Positions 1 through 6,363 of a DNA stretch of 7,789 nucleotides are shown piece after piece. The stretch comes from Deltaproteobacteria bacterium. GTDB lineage: Bacteria > Desulfobacterota > DSM-4660 > Desulfatiglandales > HGW-15. Position 1 is the first letter of the stretch, and every line of letters begins with the position of its first letter. The position numbers and the translations under genes were made by a program. The DNA lies in the NCBI GenBank assembly GCA_016926135.1, contig JAFGPH010000026.1, positions 1 through 7,789 of the forward strand. The letters run 5' to 3'. The notes beneath the pieces are model-generated. The model had not been told where the DNA came from and did no database searches. It saw nothing but the letters and a program-made list of their open reading frames with translations.

Positions 1-1
1 C

Positions 2-787
2 TGCAAGGATGAGCACGTGGACAACGACTGGCCCGGGGTTTCTCTTTCCCAGCCCCGCCACGGTCATCGGTGGATGAACATTCTGCGCAAGGAGCGGGGT
101 CAGTACCCCCTTATCGATGTGGCCTATCAGCCCACGCCCTGCATGCACTGCGAAAACGCTCCCTGCATTCGGGCGGCCCGGGACGGTGCGGTCTACAGGC
201 GAAAGGACGGGATCGTGATCATCGACCCGCAAAAGGCCAAGGGCCAGGAACACCTGGTGAAGGCCTGCCCGTACGGTGCCATCTGGTGGAACGAGGAAAA
301 ACAGATCCCGCAGAAGTGCACCCTCTGCGCTCACCTGCTGGACCAGGGCTGGAAGACCCCCCGGTGCGTTCAGGCCTGCCCCACCGGCGCACTTCGCGTG
401 GTTTTCTGCGATGAGTCCGAGATGAACAAGATGGTGGAGCAGGAAGGCCTGGAGGTGCTGCGGCCCGAACTCAAGACCCGGCCGGCCGTCTACTACAAGA
501 ACCTCTACCGCTTCACCCGCTGTTTCGTGGGAGGGAGTGTTGCCGTGGAAAAAGGCGGCGTGACCGACTGCGTGAAGGGCGCGGTCGCCACGCTCCGAAA
601 CGCCTCCGGCAAGGTCGGGGAGGCGACCACGGACACCTTCGGAGATTTCAAGATCGACAGGCTCGAAGAGGGGAGCGGAAAGTACACCCTGGAGATCCTG
701 CACCCGGAGCACGGGAAGAAGGAACTCGAGGTGACGGTAGAGACCAGCGTGAACGTGGGGACCCTCCTTTTGTCCGCGGAGGGGTGA
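2..787 (+). CDS. Transhydroxylase-like iron-sulfur subunit (3' part)
   Basis: This is the electron-transfer subunit of a DMSO-reductase-family molybdenum enzyme. The frame is open to the window edge and enters with Cys-Lys-Asp-Glu-His, matching the last ligand of the first ferredoxin motif, so the true start is upstream and the in-frame GTG at 17 is not it. Nine cysteines are visible: one at the edge, CMHCENAPC, ACPYG, CTLC and RCVQAC. With three more expected upstream they would bind three [4Fe-4S] clusters. The stretches HRWMN, PTPCMHCENAPC, EEGLEVLRPEL and YYKNLYRF are close to my memory of the pyrogallol:phloroglucinol transhydroxylase small subunit (BthL) of Pelobacter acidigallici. As in BthL, the last 80 or so residues form a beta-rich, Cna-B/transthyretin-like domain (TDTFGDFKIDRLEEG). 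The molybdopterin large subunit is not in the window. A related resorcinol hydroxylase or another family oxidoreductase remains possible; the family is sure, the substrate is not. Confidence 0.88.
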   Translation, partial: CKDEHVDNDWPGVSLSQPRHGHRWMNILRKERGQYPLIDVAYQPTPCMHCENAPCIRAARDGAVYRRKDGIVIIDPQKAKGQEHLVKACPYGAIWWNEEKQIPQKCTLCAHLLDQGWKTPRCVQACPTGALRVVFCDESEMNKMVEQEGLEVLRPELKTRPAVYYKNLYRFTRCFVGGSVAVEKGGVTDCVKGAVATLRNASGKVGEATTDTFGDFKIDRLEEGSGKYTLEILHPEHGKKELEVTVETSVNVGTLLLSAEG

Positions 788-790
788 TCA

Positions 791-819
791 GCAGCCGGAA
801 GGGATTCCTTTCCGGCTGC
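791..819 (+). terminator. Strong hairpin after the iron-sulfur subunit gene
   Basis: The arms GCAGCCGGAA (791-800) and TTCCGGCTGC (810-819) pair perfectly. The stem extends inward by a G-U and two G-C pairs to a 3-nt ATT loop, for 13 pairs in all, and starts 3 nt after the stop codon. No T-run follows, so it is not a classical intrinsic terminator; it may act as a 3'-end stabiliser or a U-poor terminator. The position suggests that the upstream operon ends here. Confidence 0.5.
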
Positions 820-960
820 CTCCGCTCATCCCAGGTGAGAGAAGAAGGGGTTCTTCATAAAGGCCCCTTCGATCACCTGCCTTTCCACCAAGACCCTCCA
901 ACAGGTGAGTTAGCGAAAAAGATTCACTCCTCCATAAAATATGTCAAATTTTGTAACCCG
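820..960. other. Non-coding spacer with a small alternative hairpin
   Basis: I see no credible gene here. A 60-codon open frame from 784 to 966 overlaps the preceding gene's end, runs through the hairpin and into the mobile-like repeat, and resembles nothing known to me. Two mutually exclusive small hairpins can form: GAAGAA (841-846) with TTCTTC (851-856) around a GGGG loop, or GAAGGGG (844-850) with CCCCTTC (864-870). From about 900 onward the sequence becomes clearly richer in A and T than the flanking genes. Confidence 0.5.
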
Positions 961-1090
961 TATTAACCGTCTCATAATAGTATCGTCATGCCGGACTTGA
1001 TCCGGCATCCAGAAAATCTACTGGATTCCGGCTCTCCGCTTCGCTTCGGCCGGAATGACAGACGTAGAGACAATTATGAGACGGTTAATA
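961..1090. mobile_element. MITE-like element with perfect 18-bp terminal inverted repeats
   Basis: The left end TATTAACCGTCTCATAAT (961-978) is the exact reverse complement of the right end ATTATGAGACGGTTAATA (1073-1090). The unit is 130 bp, too short to encode a transposase, and has no open frame of note. Both outer ends are TA, which would fit a TA target duplication as made by IS630/Tc1-mariner-type transposases; that family assignment is inference. The core is a separate GC-rich palindromic repeat. The element lies between two transcription units and does not break a gene. It might simply be a large imperfect palindrome, but the perfect termini and nested structure favour a non-autonomous mobile element. 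Confidence 0.65.
985..1059. repeat. Three-armed palindromic intergenic repeat inside the MITE-like unit
   Basis: The outer arms GTCAT (985-989) and ATGAC (1055-1059) enclose three nested stem-loops: ATGCCGGA (988-995) with TCCGGCAT (1001-1008); ATCCAG (1007-1012) with CTGGAT (1021-1026); and ATTCCGGC (1025-1032) with GCCGGAAT (1049-1056). Neighbouring arms share a few bases, so not all pairs form at once. The GTCAT-(palindrome)-ATCCAG pattern is a common class of dispersed repeat in proteobacterial genomes, known here from memory. It probably occurs in many copies elsewhere in this genome. Confidence 0.7.
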
Positions 1091-1118
1091 TGTGCGTGAA
1101 AAGTCATCGCCTGCTCTC

Positions 1119-1147
1119 TTGACCTGCTTTTCGCCCTGTACTAGGAT
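1119..1147 (+). promoter_or_regulatory. Putative sigma70-type promoter for the cyclase operon
   Basis: TTGACC (1119-1124, five of six to the -35 consensus) is followed after a 17-nt spacer by TAGGAT (1142-1147, four of six to the -10 consensus). Transcription would begin near 1154, about 135 nt before the cyclase start codon. It lies just downstream of the MITE-like element. Such matches arise by chance, so this is a candidate only. Confidence 0.4.
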
Positions 1148-1154
1148 GCCAATC

Positions 1155-1288
1155 GAGGACACCAAAGTTGAGCTCTATCGATGAGACCGAGGTGGCTGAG
1201 ATGGAGAGGGTTCCCTAGAGGGTATCCTGTTTGATGAAAAGCGGCTTACCAAAGCTTTCGGCGGAATCGCCTCACGAGGAGTAGTCTT
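1155..1288 (+). other. Leader region of the cyclase operon
   Basis: About 135 nt without a conventional gene. GAGGTG (1189-1194) can pair with CGCCTC (1268-1273, one G-U pair) to close a loop of about 70 nt. Inside lie a CTGAGA string (1196-1201), repeated AGGGT strings and a GGCG-GAAT-CGCC hairpin. The closing pair is immediately upstream of the GAGGAG ribosome-binding site, where folding could affect translation. A 17-codon open frame from ATG 1181 to TGA 1234 would encode MRPRWLRWRGFPRGYPV, but it has no good ribosome-binding site. I do not recognise a riboswitch family here. Confidence 0.3.
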
Positions 1289-2056
1289 ATGAGCACTGCA
1301 AAAATCATCGACCTGAGCGTTCCCATTCAACCTTCCCCTCCCGCATCCCCCTTGAAGGTGGAGATCGAGTATGTTGACCATAAGGAAGGGACAAAGGTAT
1401 TCGGCCCCATTTTCGGTCTGAGGGAGGATGATTTTCCGGAGGGCAATTTTTCGGCAGTCGAAAAACTCACGCTGACCACCCACAGTGGAACCCATGTGGA
1501 TGCGCCATGGCATTACTGGCCGACATCGGAGGGCAAGCCTTCGCGCACGATCGACGAAATGCCGTTGGAGTGGTTCTACCACGACGGTGTGGTTCTCGAT
1601 CTTACGCAAAAGGGGCCCGGGGAAGAAATTTCCGTCAACGATTTAGAAAAGGCGCTGACGAAAATAGACTATTCCTTGAAGCCCTTTGATATTGTTTTAC
1701 TACGGACCGGGGCCACGAAGTATTACGGGCAGCCGAACTATACAGACATGCATCCGGGCGCGACACGCGAATCGACCTTGTGGCTGGTTGATCAGGGCAT
1801 CCGGGTGATGGGCATCGATGCCTGGGGCTGGGACAAGCCTTTTCCCGTCATGGCCCGGGAAGTCCGGGAGGGGAAAAAGGAAAAGCTTTGGGCAGCCCAT
1901 TTTGCGGGGAAGGAGAAAGAGTATTGCCATATTGAGAACCTTACCAACTTGGACAAGATCCCTCGTCCATTCGGCTTCAAGGTCTCGGTATTTCCTGTCA
2001 AGATCGAAAGAGCCGGGGGGGCCTGGGTGAGAGCGGTGGCCATTATTGAAGACTAA
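1289..2056 (+). CDS. Cyclase-family metal-dependent hydrolase
   Basis: A 255-residue protein of the cyclase/kynurenine-formamidase-like family (PF04199), which hydrolyses amide, ester or cyclic carbonyl bonds using a divalent metal. It opens with the usual KIIDLSVPI strand. The metal motif HSGTHVDAPWH gives His65, His69 and Asp71. His204 and Glu216, 12 residues apart, match the spacing of the second metal pair in KynB as I recall it, and the family-typical ENLTNLDKIP segment follows. Gly175-Ile176-Asp177 is the usual GID turn. There is no signal peptide, so it is cytoplasmic. The start is fixed by GAGGAG at 1276-1281, 7 nt before the ATG. Placed ahead of a BKACE gene, it could open a cyclic diketone to a keto acid, as dihydrophloroglucinol hydrolysis requires. 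Family membership is firm; the substrate is inferred. Confidence 0.87.
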   Translation: MSTAKIIDLSVPIQPSPPASPLKVEIEYVDHKEGTKVFGPIFGLREDDFPEGNFSAVEKLTLTTHSGTHVDAPWHYWPTSEGKPSRTIDEMPLEWFYHDGVVLDLTQKGPGEEISVNDLEKALTKIDYSLKPFDIVLLRTGATKYYGQPNYTDMHPGATRESTLWLVDQGIRVMGIDAWGWDKPFPVMAREVREGKKEKLWAAHFAGKEKEYCHIENLTNLDKIPRPFGFKVSVFPVKIERAGGAWVRAVAIIED

Positions 2057-2249
2057 AACACATCCTGAACATCAAAAAACCACTCGTACAACCTGATTCC
2101 TCTTCACCTGAAGCTCGGGGATTTTCTTTCATGCCCCGGACGGGACATTCTGTAGTACGATTTCATCAGATCGAAAAGAGCCGCAAGGAATAAGTCCCTG
2201 TCGCTCGGAATCGTTGGATGGCATCAAACTCACGCTTGGGAGAATGATT
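2057..2249. other. 193-bp spacer between cyclase and BKACE genes
   Basis: No gene or convincing promoter is visible. The only structure is a weak hairpin, CGGGG (2116-2120) with CCCCG (2134-2138), with a 13-nt loop. The gap is much wider than others in the cluster, so the BKACE gene may have its own start of transcription or the spacer may be an untranslated internal region. Confidence 0.4.
2238..2242 (+). promoter_or_regulatory. Ribosome-binding site that decides the BKACE start
   Basis: GGGAG sits 7 nt before ATG 2250 but only 1 nt before ATG 2244, and it lies inside the longer frame that begins at TTG 2214. This favours ATG 2250, which also gives the family-typical MKKLIVTVAPT N-terminus. 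Confidence 0.65.
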
Positions 2250-3137
2250 ATGAAAAAGCTCATAGTTACCGTAGCACCCACAAGCAATTTTCATGGAAAG
2301 GAAGCGAATCCTGCGTTGCCGTTTTCACCGGAGGAGGTCGCCAAAGCGGTATTCGATGCATGGAACGAGGGCGCCTCCATCGTGCACATTCACGGCCGGG
2401 ACAAAAACGGTCTGCCCACAAACGACACGGCTTTTTTTCAGGAAACCGATCGACTCATTCGAGAAATGAAGTGCGACATCATCATCCAGCACAGCATGGC
2501 CCCGGCAAATCCCGTTCTGCTCGGGCGCGAAGAAGGCGATATCGATGACGGCATTCGGACGACCCATACCGATCCCCCGCCGGAAATGGCAAGCCTTGAG
2601 GTCGCGCCCAGCAACATTATTTATGAAGGCAAGGTCTACAATATGCTCTGGGACAGGCTGTGGGCGGAGAGAACGGGAAAATACCTTCTGGATAAAGGCA
2701 TCAAGCCGGAGGTGGAAATCTACAACAACAGCGACATGGATGATTTGGAGTATCTGATCGAAAAGGGGGTCCTGTCAAAGCCCTATTACGTAAGTTTTGT
2801 GCTTGGCATGCACCGTGTGAACAATCAGGCATCCCGCTATTCCCCCAAACACCTGATGCACCTGGTCGATCTCCTTCCCCAAGGTTCCATCTTCTCTGTG
2901 CTCGGTATCGGAAACACGGAGTTCGAGGCCACGACCCTTTCCATCCTGCTGGGAGGAAATGTCCGGGTAGGCTTCGAGGATAACATCTACATCGAGAAGG
3001 GGAAGCTGGCAAAAAGCAACGCTGAATCGGTTGCCAAGATCGTCCGGATTGCCAGGGAATTGGGCCGTGAAATTGCTTCGCCTCAAGAGACGCGAGAACT
3101 GCTAAACATTCCACCCCTGAAAATCGCGGGTTCATAG
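2250..3137 (+). CDS. BKACE/DUF849 beta-keto acid cleavage enzyme
   Basis: A 295-residue TIM-barrel enzyme of the BKACE family (PF05853, formerly DUF849). Family members condense a beta-keto acid with acetyl-CoA and split it, yielding acetoacetate and a new CoA ester. The zinc ligands are visible: His46 and His48 in VHIHGRD (the same numbering as in 3-keto-5-aminohexanoate cleavage enzyme, Kce) and Glu243 in GFEDNIY, matching Glu230 of Kce. PEMASLE and KPEVEIYNNSD are family-typical substrate-site segments. Two departures stand out: HGRD where HVRD is usual, and QHSMAP where many members carry a Ser/Thr-Gly-Gly turn, so the substrate pocket probably differs from characterised members. The start at ATG 2250 is preferred over TTG 2214 or ATG 2244. 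The next gene follows after 16 bp. The partner cyclase suggests a ring-derived keto acid such as 3,5-dioxohexanoate (triacetate), but this is inferred. Confidence 0.88.
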   Translation: MKKLIVTVAPTSNFHGKEANPALPFSPEEVAKAVFDAWNEGASIVHIHGRDKNGLPTNDTAFFQETDRLIREMKCDIIIQHSMAPANPVLLGREEGDIDDGIRTTHTDPPPEMASLEVAPSNIIYEGKVYNMLWDRLWAERTGKYLLDKGIKPEVEIYNNSDMDDLEYLIEKGVLSKPYYVSFVLGMHRVNNQASRYSPKHLMHLVDLLPQGSIFSVLGIGNTEFEATTLSILLGGNVRVGFEDNIYIEKGKLAKSNAESVAKIVRIARELGREIASPQETRELLNIPPLKIAGS

Positions 3138-3153
3138 AAAGGACGCTTAGGTT

Positions 3154-5439
3154 ATGGGAGAATATTCCGTTGTCGGACAGTCCGTTGAACGAACGGACGG
3201 CAGGGTCAAGGTCACGGGAAGGGCGAGATTCGCCGGGGACCTTGTGGCCCCGGGAATGCTTTGCGGGAAGATTTTGAGAAGCCCCCTGGCTCACGCAAAA
3301 ATTCTCAACATCGACACGAGCAGGGCAAAGTCGCTGCGCGGAGTCATGGCGGTTGTCACGGGCAAGGATTTCCCGGGCATACCGTACGGAACCAGGCCGG
3401 ACACCAGGGATCAGCTTCCCATGCCCATCACCAAGGTGCACCATTTCGGGGAGGGCGTGGCCGCGGTCGCAGCCCTTGATGAGGACACGGCCGAAGAGGC
3501 CCTGGATCTGATCAAAGTCGAGTACGAAGAGCTGCCGGTCGTTTTGACGGCCGAAGACGCCCTGAAGCCCGATGCGCCTCCGGTCAATGAATTCAAGCCG
3601 AACAACCTGGCCTATTTTTCCGATTTTCTCTTTGGAGATGTGGAAAAAGGGTTCAAGGAGGCGGACTTCATCAAGGAGGAGACCTTCAGCTCACAGCGCG
3701 TCACGGTCGGATTCATCGAACCCCATGCCTGCCTCGCGGAAGTGGACCCCACCGGACGGGTCCTTCTGCAAGGCTCCAAACAGAGTCCCTACATCACCTG
3801 GCGGCACATGTGTCGGGCCCTCGACATCCCCCTCACCAAGCTGAGGATCCTGAATCCCTATGTCGGGGGGGCCTTTTCCGGAAAACATGACCCCTTTGAT
3901 GTGGATTTCGCGGCCGTGAAACTCGCTCAGAAAGCGGGCCGCCCGGTCAAAATCGTGCTCAACTACGATGAGGTGCTGGCTGCCTACAGGCAGCGAAACG
4001 CCATGAATGCCCGACTGAGGCTCGGGGTGAAGAAGAGCGGGGCCATTACAGCCCTGGATGCCGAATGCGTGCTGGAAGGCGGACCGATTTGCGGGATCGG
4101 CCCCTTCAACATTTACTATTTCGGCGCCTTTCTGAACATTCCCTACAAAATCCCGGCTATCAAGTACCATGGCAAACTCGTCTATTCCAATGCCAGCCCG
4201 TGCGGTACCGTCAGGGGGCAGGAGATCGTCCTGGCCCAGTTCGCCCTGGACTCCCTCCTTCACATGGTCGGGGAGGAACTGAAGATCGACCCTGTTGAAA
4301 TGAGAAAGGTGAACGCGGTGCCGGACAACTGGACCACGGCAAACGGGATTGTGGTGGATGTTTCCGGCCTTTCAAGATGCATCGACAAATCCGCCGCGGC
4401 CATCCGATGGTCGCAGAGCAGAAAGAGCAGGCCCAGGGGAAGGGGAATCGGGTTCAGCTGTGCCTCTCATCCCTCGGGACCGAGGCTCGGCGGCCACTTC
4501 GGGTCCTCGGTGATGCTGAAACTCGTGGAGGACGGGAAGGTCATTGTGACCCACGGGGGTACCGAGATCGGGCAAGGGTGTAACACGGTTTTCTGCCAGA
4601 TGGCGGCCGAGGTGCTGGGGCTCGGCATGGAGGATATGGTGCAGGGCGTGAGCGATTCGGATACGACCATTTTTGATTCAGGGATGTTCGGGGACCGCTG
4701 CACGTTCTGGGACGGAAACGCCACGATTGCCGCGGCCAAGGACCTGAGAGACCAGCTCGCGGTGATTGCGGGCGAGTTGTTGAAGGCCGAACCCAAGGAT
4801 CTTGAGTTCAAGAACAGGCGTATTTTTCTGAAGGGGAATCCCGACCAGGGGATCGATTTTCTCATGGCCGTCAGAAAGGCCTACTATGAAAAGGGGACTC
4901 CGCTTTACGGAAAGGGATACTGGGCCGCCACGGATATCGATCTCGTGGACTGGAAGACGGGCAAAGGCAACCTTGCCCATGGTCTGGATTTTATCGCCAC
5001 GGCGATCGAGCTGGAGGTGGATGAGGAGACGGGCAGGGTCAACCTGCTGAAGGCGGCCCATGGAGACGATGCGGGGCAGCCCATCAATCCTTTGATGCTG
5101 GACGGTCAGGTCCTGGGAGGCAGCACCCAGATGATCGGGCATGCGCTTATGGAGGAATCTCTCTATGACGGAAGAGGGCATAGCCTGAACCCTACCTGGC
5201 GGGACTACAAACAGCCCACGAGTATGGATGTGCCGCTGGAGGCGGTTGTGGAGCACGTCCATACCGTTGACCCCTATGGGCCCTTCGGCGCCAAGGGTGC
5301 GGGAGAGGCGAGTTCCTGTTCAACCCTCGCGGCTATTGCCAACGGCATCTACGACGCTGTCGGGGTCCGGATCAAGGACCTTCCGATCACCCCGGAAAAG
5401 GTTCTCCGCGCTCTGCAGGAAAAGAAGGAGGACAAATAA
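3154..5439 (+). CDS. Molybdenum hydroxylase large (Moco) subunit
   Basis: A 761-residue catalytic subunit of the xanthine oxidase family, binding molybdopterin cytosine dinucleotide. Domains in order: an Ald_Xan_dh_C hammerhead domain at about 20-125, the first Moco domain at about 140-370 and the second at about 395-690. Cofactor-site segments are GGAFSGK (238-244, usually GGGFGxK), CGTVRG (350-355), TEIGQG (470-475) and GAKGAGE with the catalytic Glu718. Length and many segments, such as IPAIK followed by VY and a CG..RG loop, resemble the 4-hydroxybenzoyl-CoA reductase alpha subunit as remembered. However, the partner medium subunit lacks that reductase's extra cluster, so a hydroxylase or aldehyde/ring oxidase role is likelier. 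No Tat or Sec signal is present, so it is cytoplasmic. AAAGGA (3138-3143) lies 10 nt before the ATG. The gene is translationally coupled to the next through TAATG. Confidence 0.9.
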   Translation: MGEYSVVGQSVERTDGRVKVTGRARFAGDLVAPGMLCGKILRSPLAHAKILNIDTSRAKSLRGVMAVVTGKDFPGIPYGTRPDTRDQLPMPITKVHHFGEGVAAVAALDEDTAEEALDLIKVEYEELPVVLTAEDALKPDAPPVNEFKPNNLAYFSDFLFGDVEKGFKEADFIKEETFSSQRVTVGFIEPHACLAEVDPTGRVLLQGSKQSPYITWRHMCRALDIPLTKLRILNPYVGGAFSGKHDPFDVDFAAVKLAQKAGRPVKIVLNYDEVLAAYRQRNAMNARLRLGVKKSGAITALDAECVLEGGPICGIGPFNIYYFGAFLNIPYKIPAIKYHGKLVYSNASPCGTVRGQEIVLAQFALDSLLHMVGEELKIDPVEMRKVNAVPDNWTTANGIVVDVSGLSRCIDKSAAAIRWSQSRKSRPRGRGIGFSCASHPSGPRLGGHFGSSVMLKLVEDGKVIVTHGGTEIGQGCNTVFCQMAAEVLGLGMEDMVQGVSDSDTTIFDSGMFGDRCTFWDGNATIAAAKDLRDQLAVIAGELLKAEPKDLEFKNRRIFLKGNPDQGIDFLMAVRKAYYEKGTPLYGKGYWAATDIDLVDWKTGKGNLAHGLDFIATAIELEVDEETGRVNLLKAAHGDDAGQPINPLMLDGQVLGGSTQMIGHALMEESLYDGRGHSLNPTWRDYKQPTSMDVPLEAVVEHVHTVDPYGPFGAKGAGEASSCSTLAAIANGIYDAVGVRIKDLPITPEKVLRALQEKKEDK

Positions 5440-6335
5440 TGTTTATCAGGAGATTGCCGAAATTCGACTACCATGCGCCATCGACGATCGCCGAGGCCCT
5501 GGAGCAAATGGCGCACTACGGGGAGAAGGCAAAGGTTTTTGCCGGCGGGACGGATATTTTTGTCTCCATGAAGAAAAGGGAAACCATGCCGCAGCACATG
5601 ATCAATCTCAAGGGCGTGGGGGAGTTGAGAGGGATTGCTTATGACGGGGAACAAGGCCTGAAGATTGGGGCCCTGACGACCATCGGGGATATCGAACGCT
5701 CGGAGATCGTCCGGAAGGACTTCCGAGCGCTTTGGGACGCGGTCAAAGTGATAGCCGCCCCGCAGGTTCGCAACCTGGCTACCATCGGGGGAAATCTTTG
5801 CAGCGCGGTCCCTTCTGCGGACACGGCGCCTCCCCTCATGGTCTTGGGGGCATCGCTGAAGTTGATGGGCCCAAAGCTGGAGCGGGTCGTTCCGATCGAG
5901 AATTTCTTCACGGGACCGAGGGAGAGTATCCTCAAGAAGGAGGAGATCCTGGCGGAAATTCTCATCCCCAGTTCGCCCGACGGCAGCGGGGGCGCCTACG
6001 TCAAACTGATGCGAAGAAACGCCCTGGACCTTGCTCTGGTGGGTGTCGGTGTGTTCCTCCGGCTGGAGGGAAATCAAAACAAGATCAGAGAGGCCAGGAT
6101 TGCCCTGGGGGCCGTGGCGCCGACCCCCAAAAGGGCCGCCAGGGCCGAAACCCTTGTCGCAGGCAGGGAACCCGATGAGAAACTGATCCTGGAGGCGGGA
6201 AAAGCGGCCTCGGAGGAGGCCGTCCCCATCAGTGATATTCGGGCTTCAGAGGGATATCGTAGAGACATGGTCGAGGTGCTGACCCAACGAGCCATGCGGG
6301 TCGCCCTTCAGCGGATCGCCGGAGAGGACCAATAA
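5439..6335 (+). CDS. Molybdenum hydroxylase medium (FAD) subunit
   Basis: A 298-residue FAD-binding subunit of the CoxM/HcrB/XdhB type, passing electrons between the [2Fe-2S] subunit and an acceptor. Its N-terminal half is the FAD_binding_5 fold with the two standard FAD loops: FAGGTD (34-39) and TIGGNLCSAVPSADTAPPL starting at Thr115. The C-terminal third is the CO dehydrogenase flavoprotein C-terminal domain. Only Cys121 is present, and the protein is about 25 residues shorter than HcrB of 4-hydroxybenzoyl-CoA reductase. The roughly 40-residue insertion carrying an extra [4Fe-4S] cluster in that enzyme is therefore missing. The ATG overlaps the stop of the large-subunit gene by one base, with AAGGAGG at 5425-5431, 7 nt upstream, so the two are made in step. 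Confidence 0.93.
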   Translation: MFIRRLPKFDYHAPSTIAEALEQMAHYGEKAKVFAGGTDIFVSMKKRETMPQHMINLKGVGELRGIAYDGEQGLKIGALTTIGDIERSEIVRKDFRALWDAVKVIAAPQVRNLATIGGNLCSAVPSADTAPPLMVLGASLKLMGPKLERVVPIENFFTGPRESILKKEEILAEILIPSSPDGSGGAYVKLMRRNALDLALVGVGVFLRLEGNQNKIREARIALGAVAPTPKRAARAETLVAGREPDEKLILEAGKAASEEAVPISDIRASEGYRRDMVEVLTQRAMRVALQRIAGEDQ

Positions 6336-6350
6336 CGGGCGCCCGGATTG

Positions 6351-6355
6351 AGGAG
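6351..6355 (+). promoter_or_regulatory. Ribosome-binding site that decides the small-subunit start
   Basis: AGGAG lies 8 nt before ATG 6364. It overlaps the alternative GTG at 6355, which therefore cannot use it. The ATG start also gives a family-typical N-terminus (MKEIEITLRVNG). Confidence 0.75.
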
Positions 6356-6363
6356 TGAGAGAC

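Noticed and set aside
784..966. Sixty-codon plus-strand frame after the iron-sulfur gene
   Set aside because: It crosses a perfect hairpin and enters the inverted-repeat element, and has no recognisable protein features. The ATGA-type overlap with the previous gene is probably chance.
961..1090. CRISPR repeat or tRNA-like element suggested by the cloverleaf-like pairing
   Set aside because: There is only one unit, no repeat-spacer periodicity, no anticodon arm or T-loop consensus, and the perfect outer inverted repeats fit a mobile element better.
1189..1273. Thiamine pyrophosphate (TPP) riboswitch suggested by CTGAGA and a closing stem
   Set aside because: The second conserved TPP segment (ACCTGATC followed by a GCCAGCG-type loop) is absent. 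SAM and molybdenum-cofactor riboswitch patterns also did not fit.
1175..1609. Minus-strand open frame of 144 codons running from the cyclase gene into its leader
   Set aside because: The overlapping plus-strand cyclase gene has conserved metal motifs. The minus frame has no motif and no plausible promoter context that I could see.
1289..2056. Annotation as kynurenine formamidase (kynB)
   Set aside because: Only the broad family fold and metal ligands match. No kynureninase or tryptophan dioxygenase is nearby, and the gene context is anaerobic ring and keto acid chemistry.
2701..3444. Minus-strand open frame of 247 codons
   Set aside because: It spans the junction of the BKACE and large-subunit genes in antisense, and both of those have clear plus-strand coding evidence. 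It is a by-product of GC-rich codon use.
5349..6077. Minus-strand open frame of 242 codons
   Set aside because: It is antisense to the end of the large subunit and to the FAD subunit, both well supported. Its translation has no recognisable domain.
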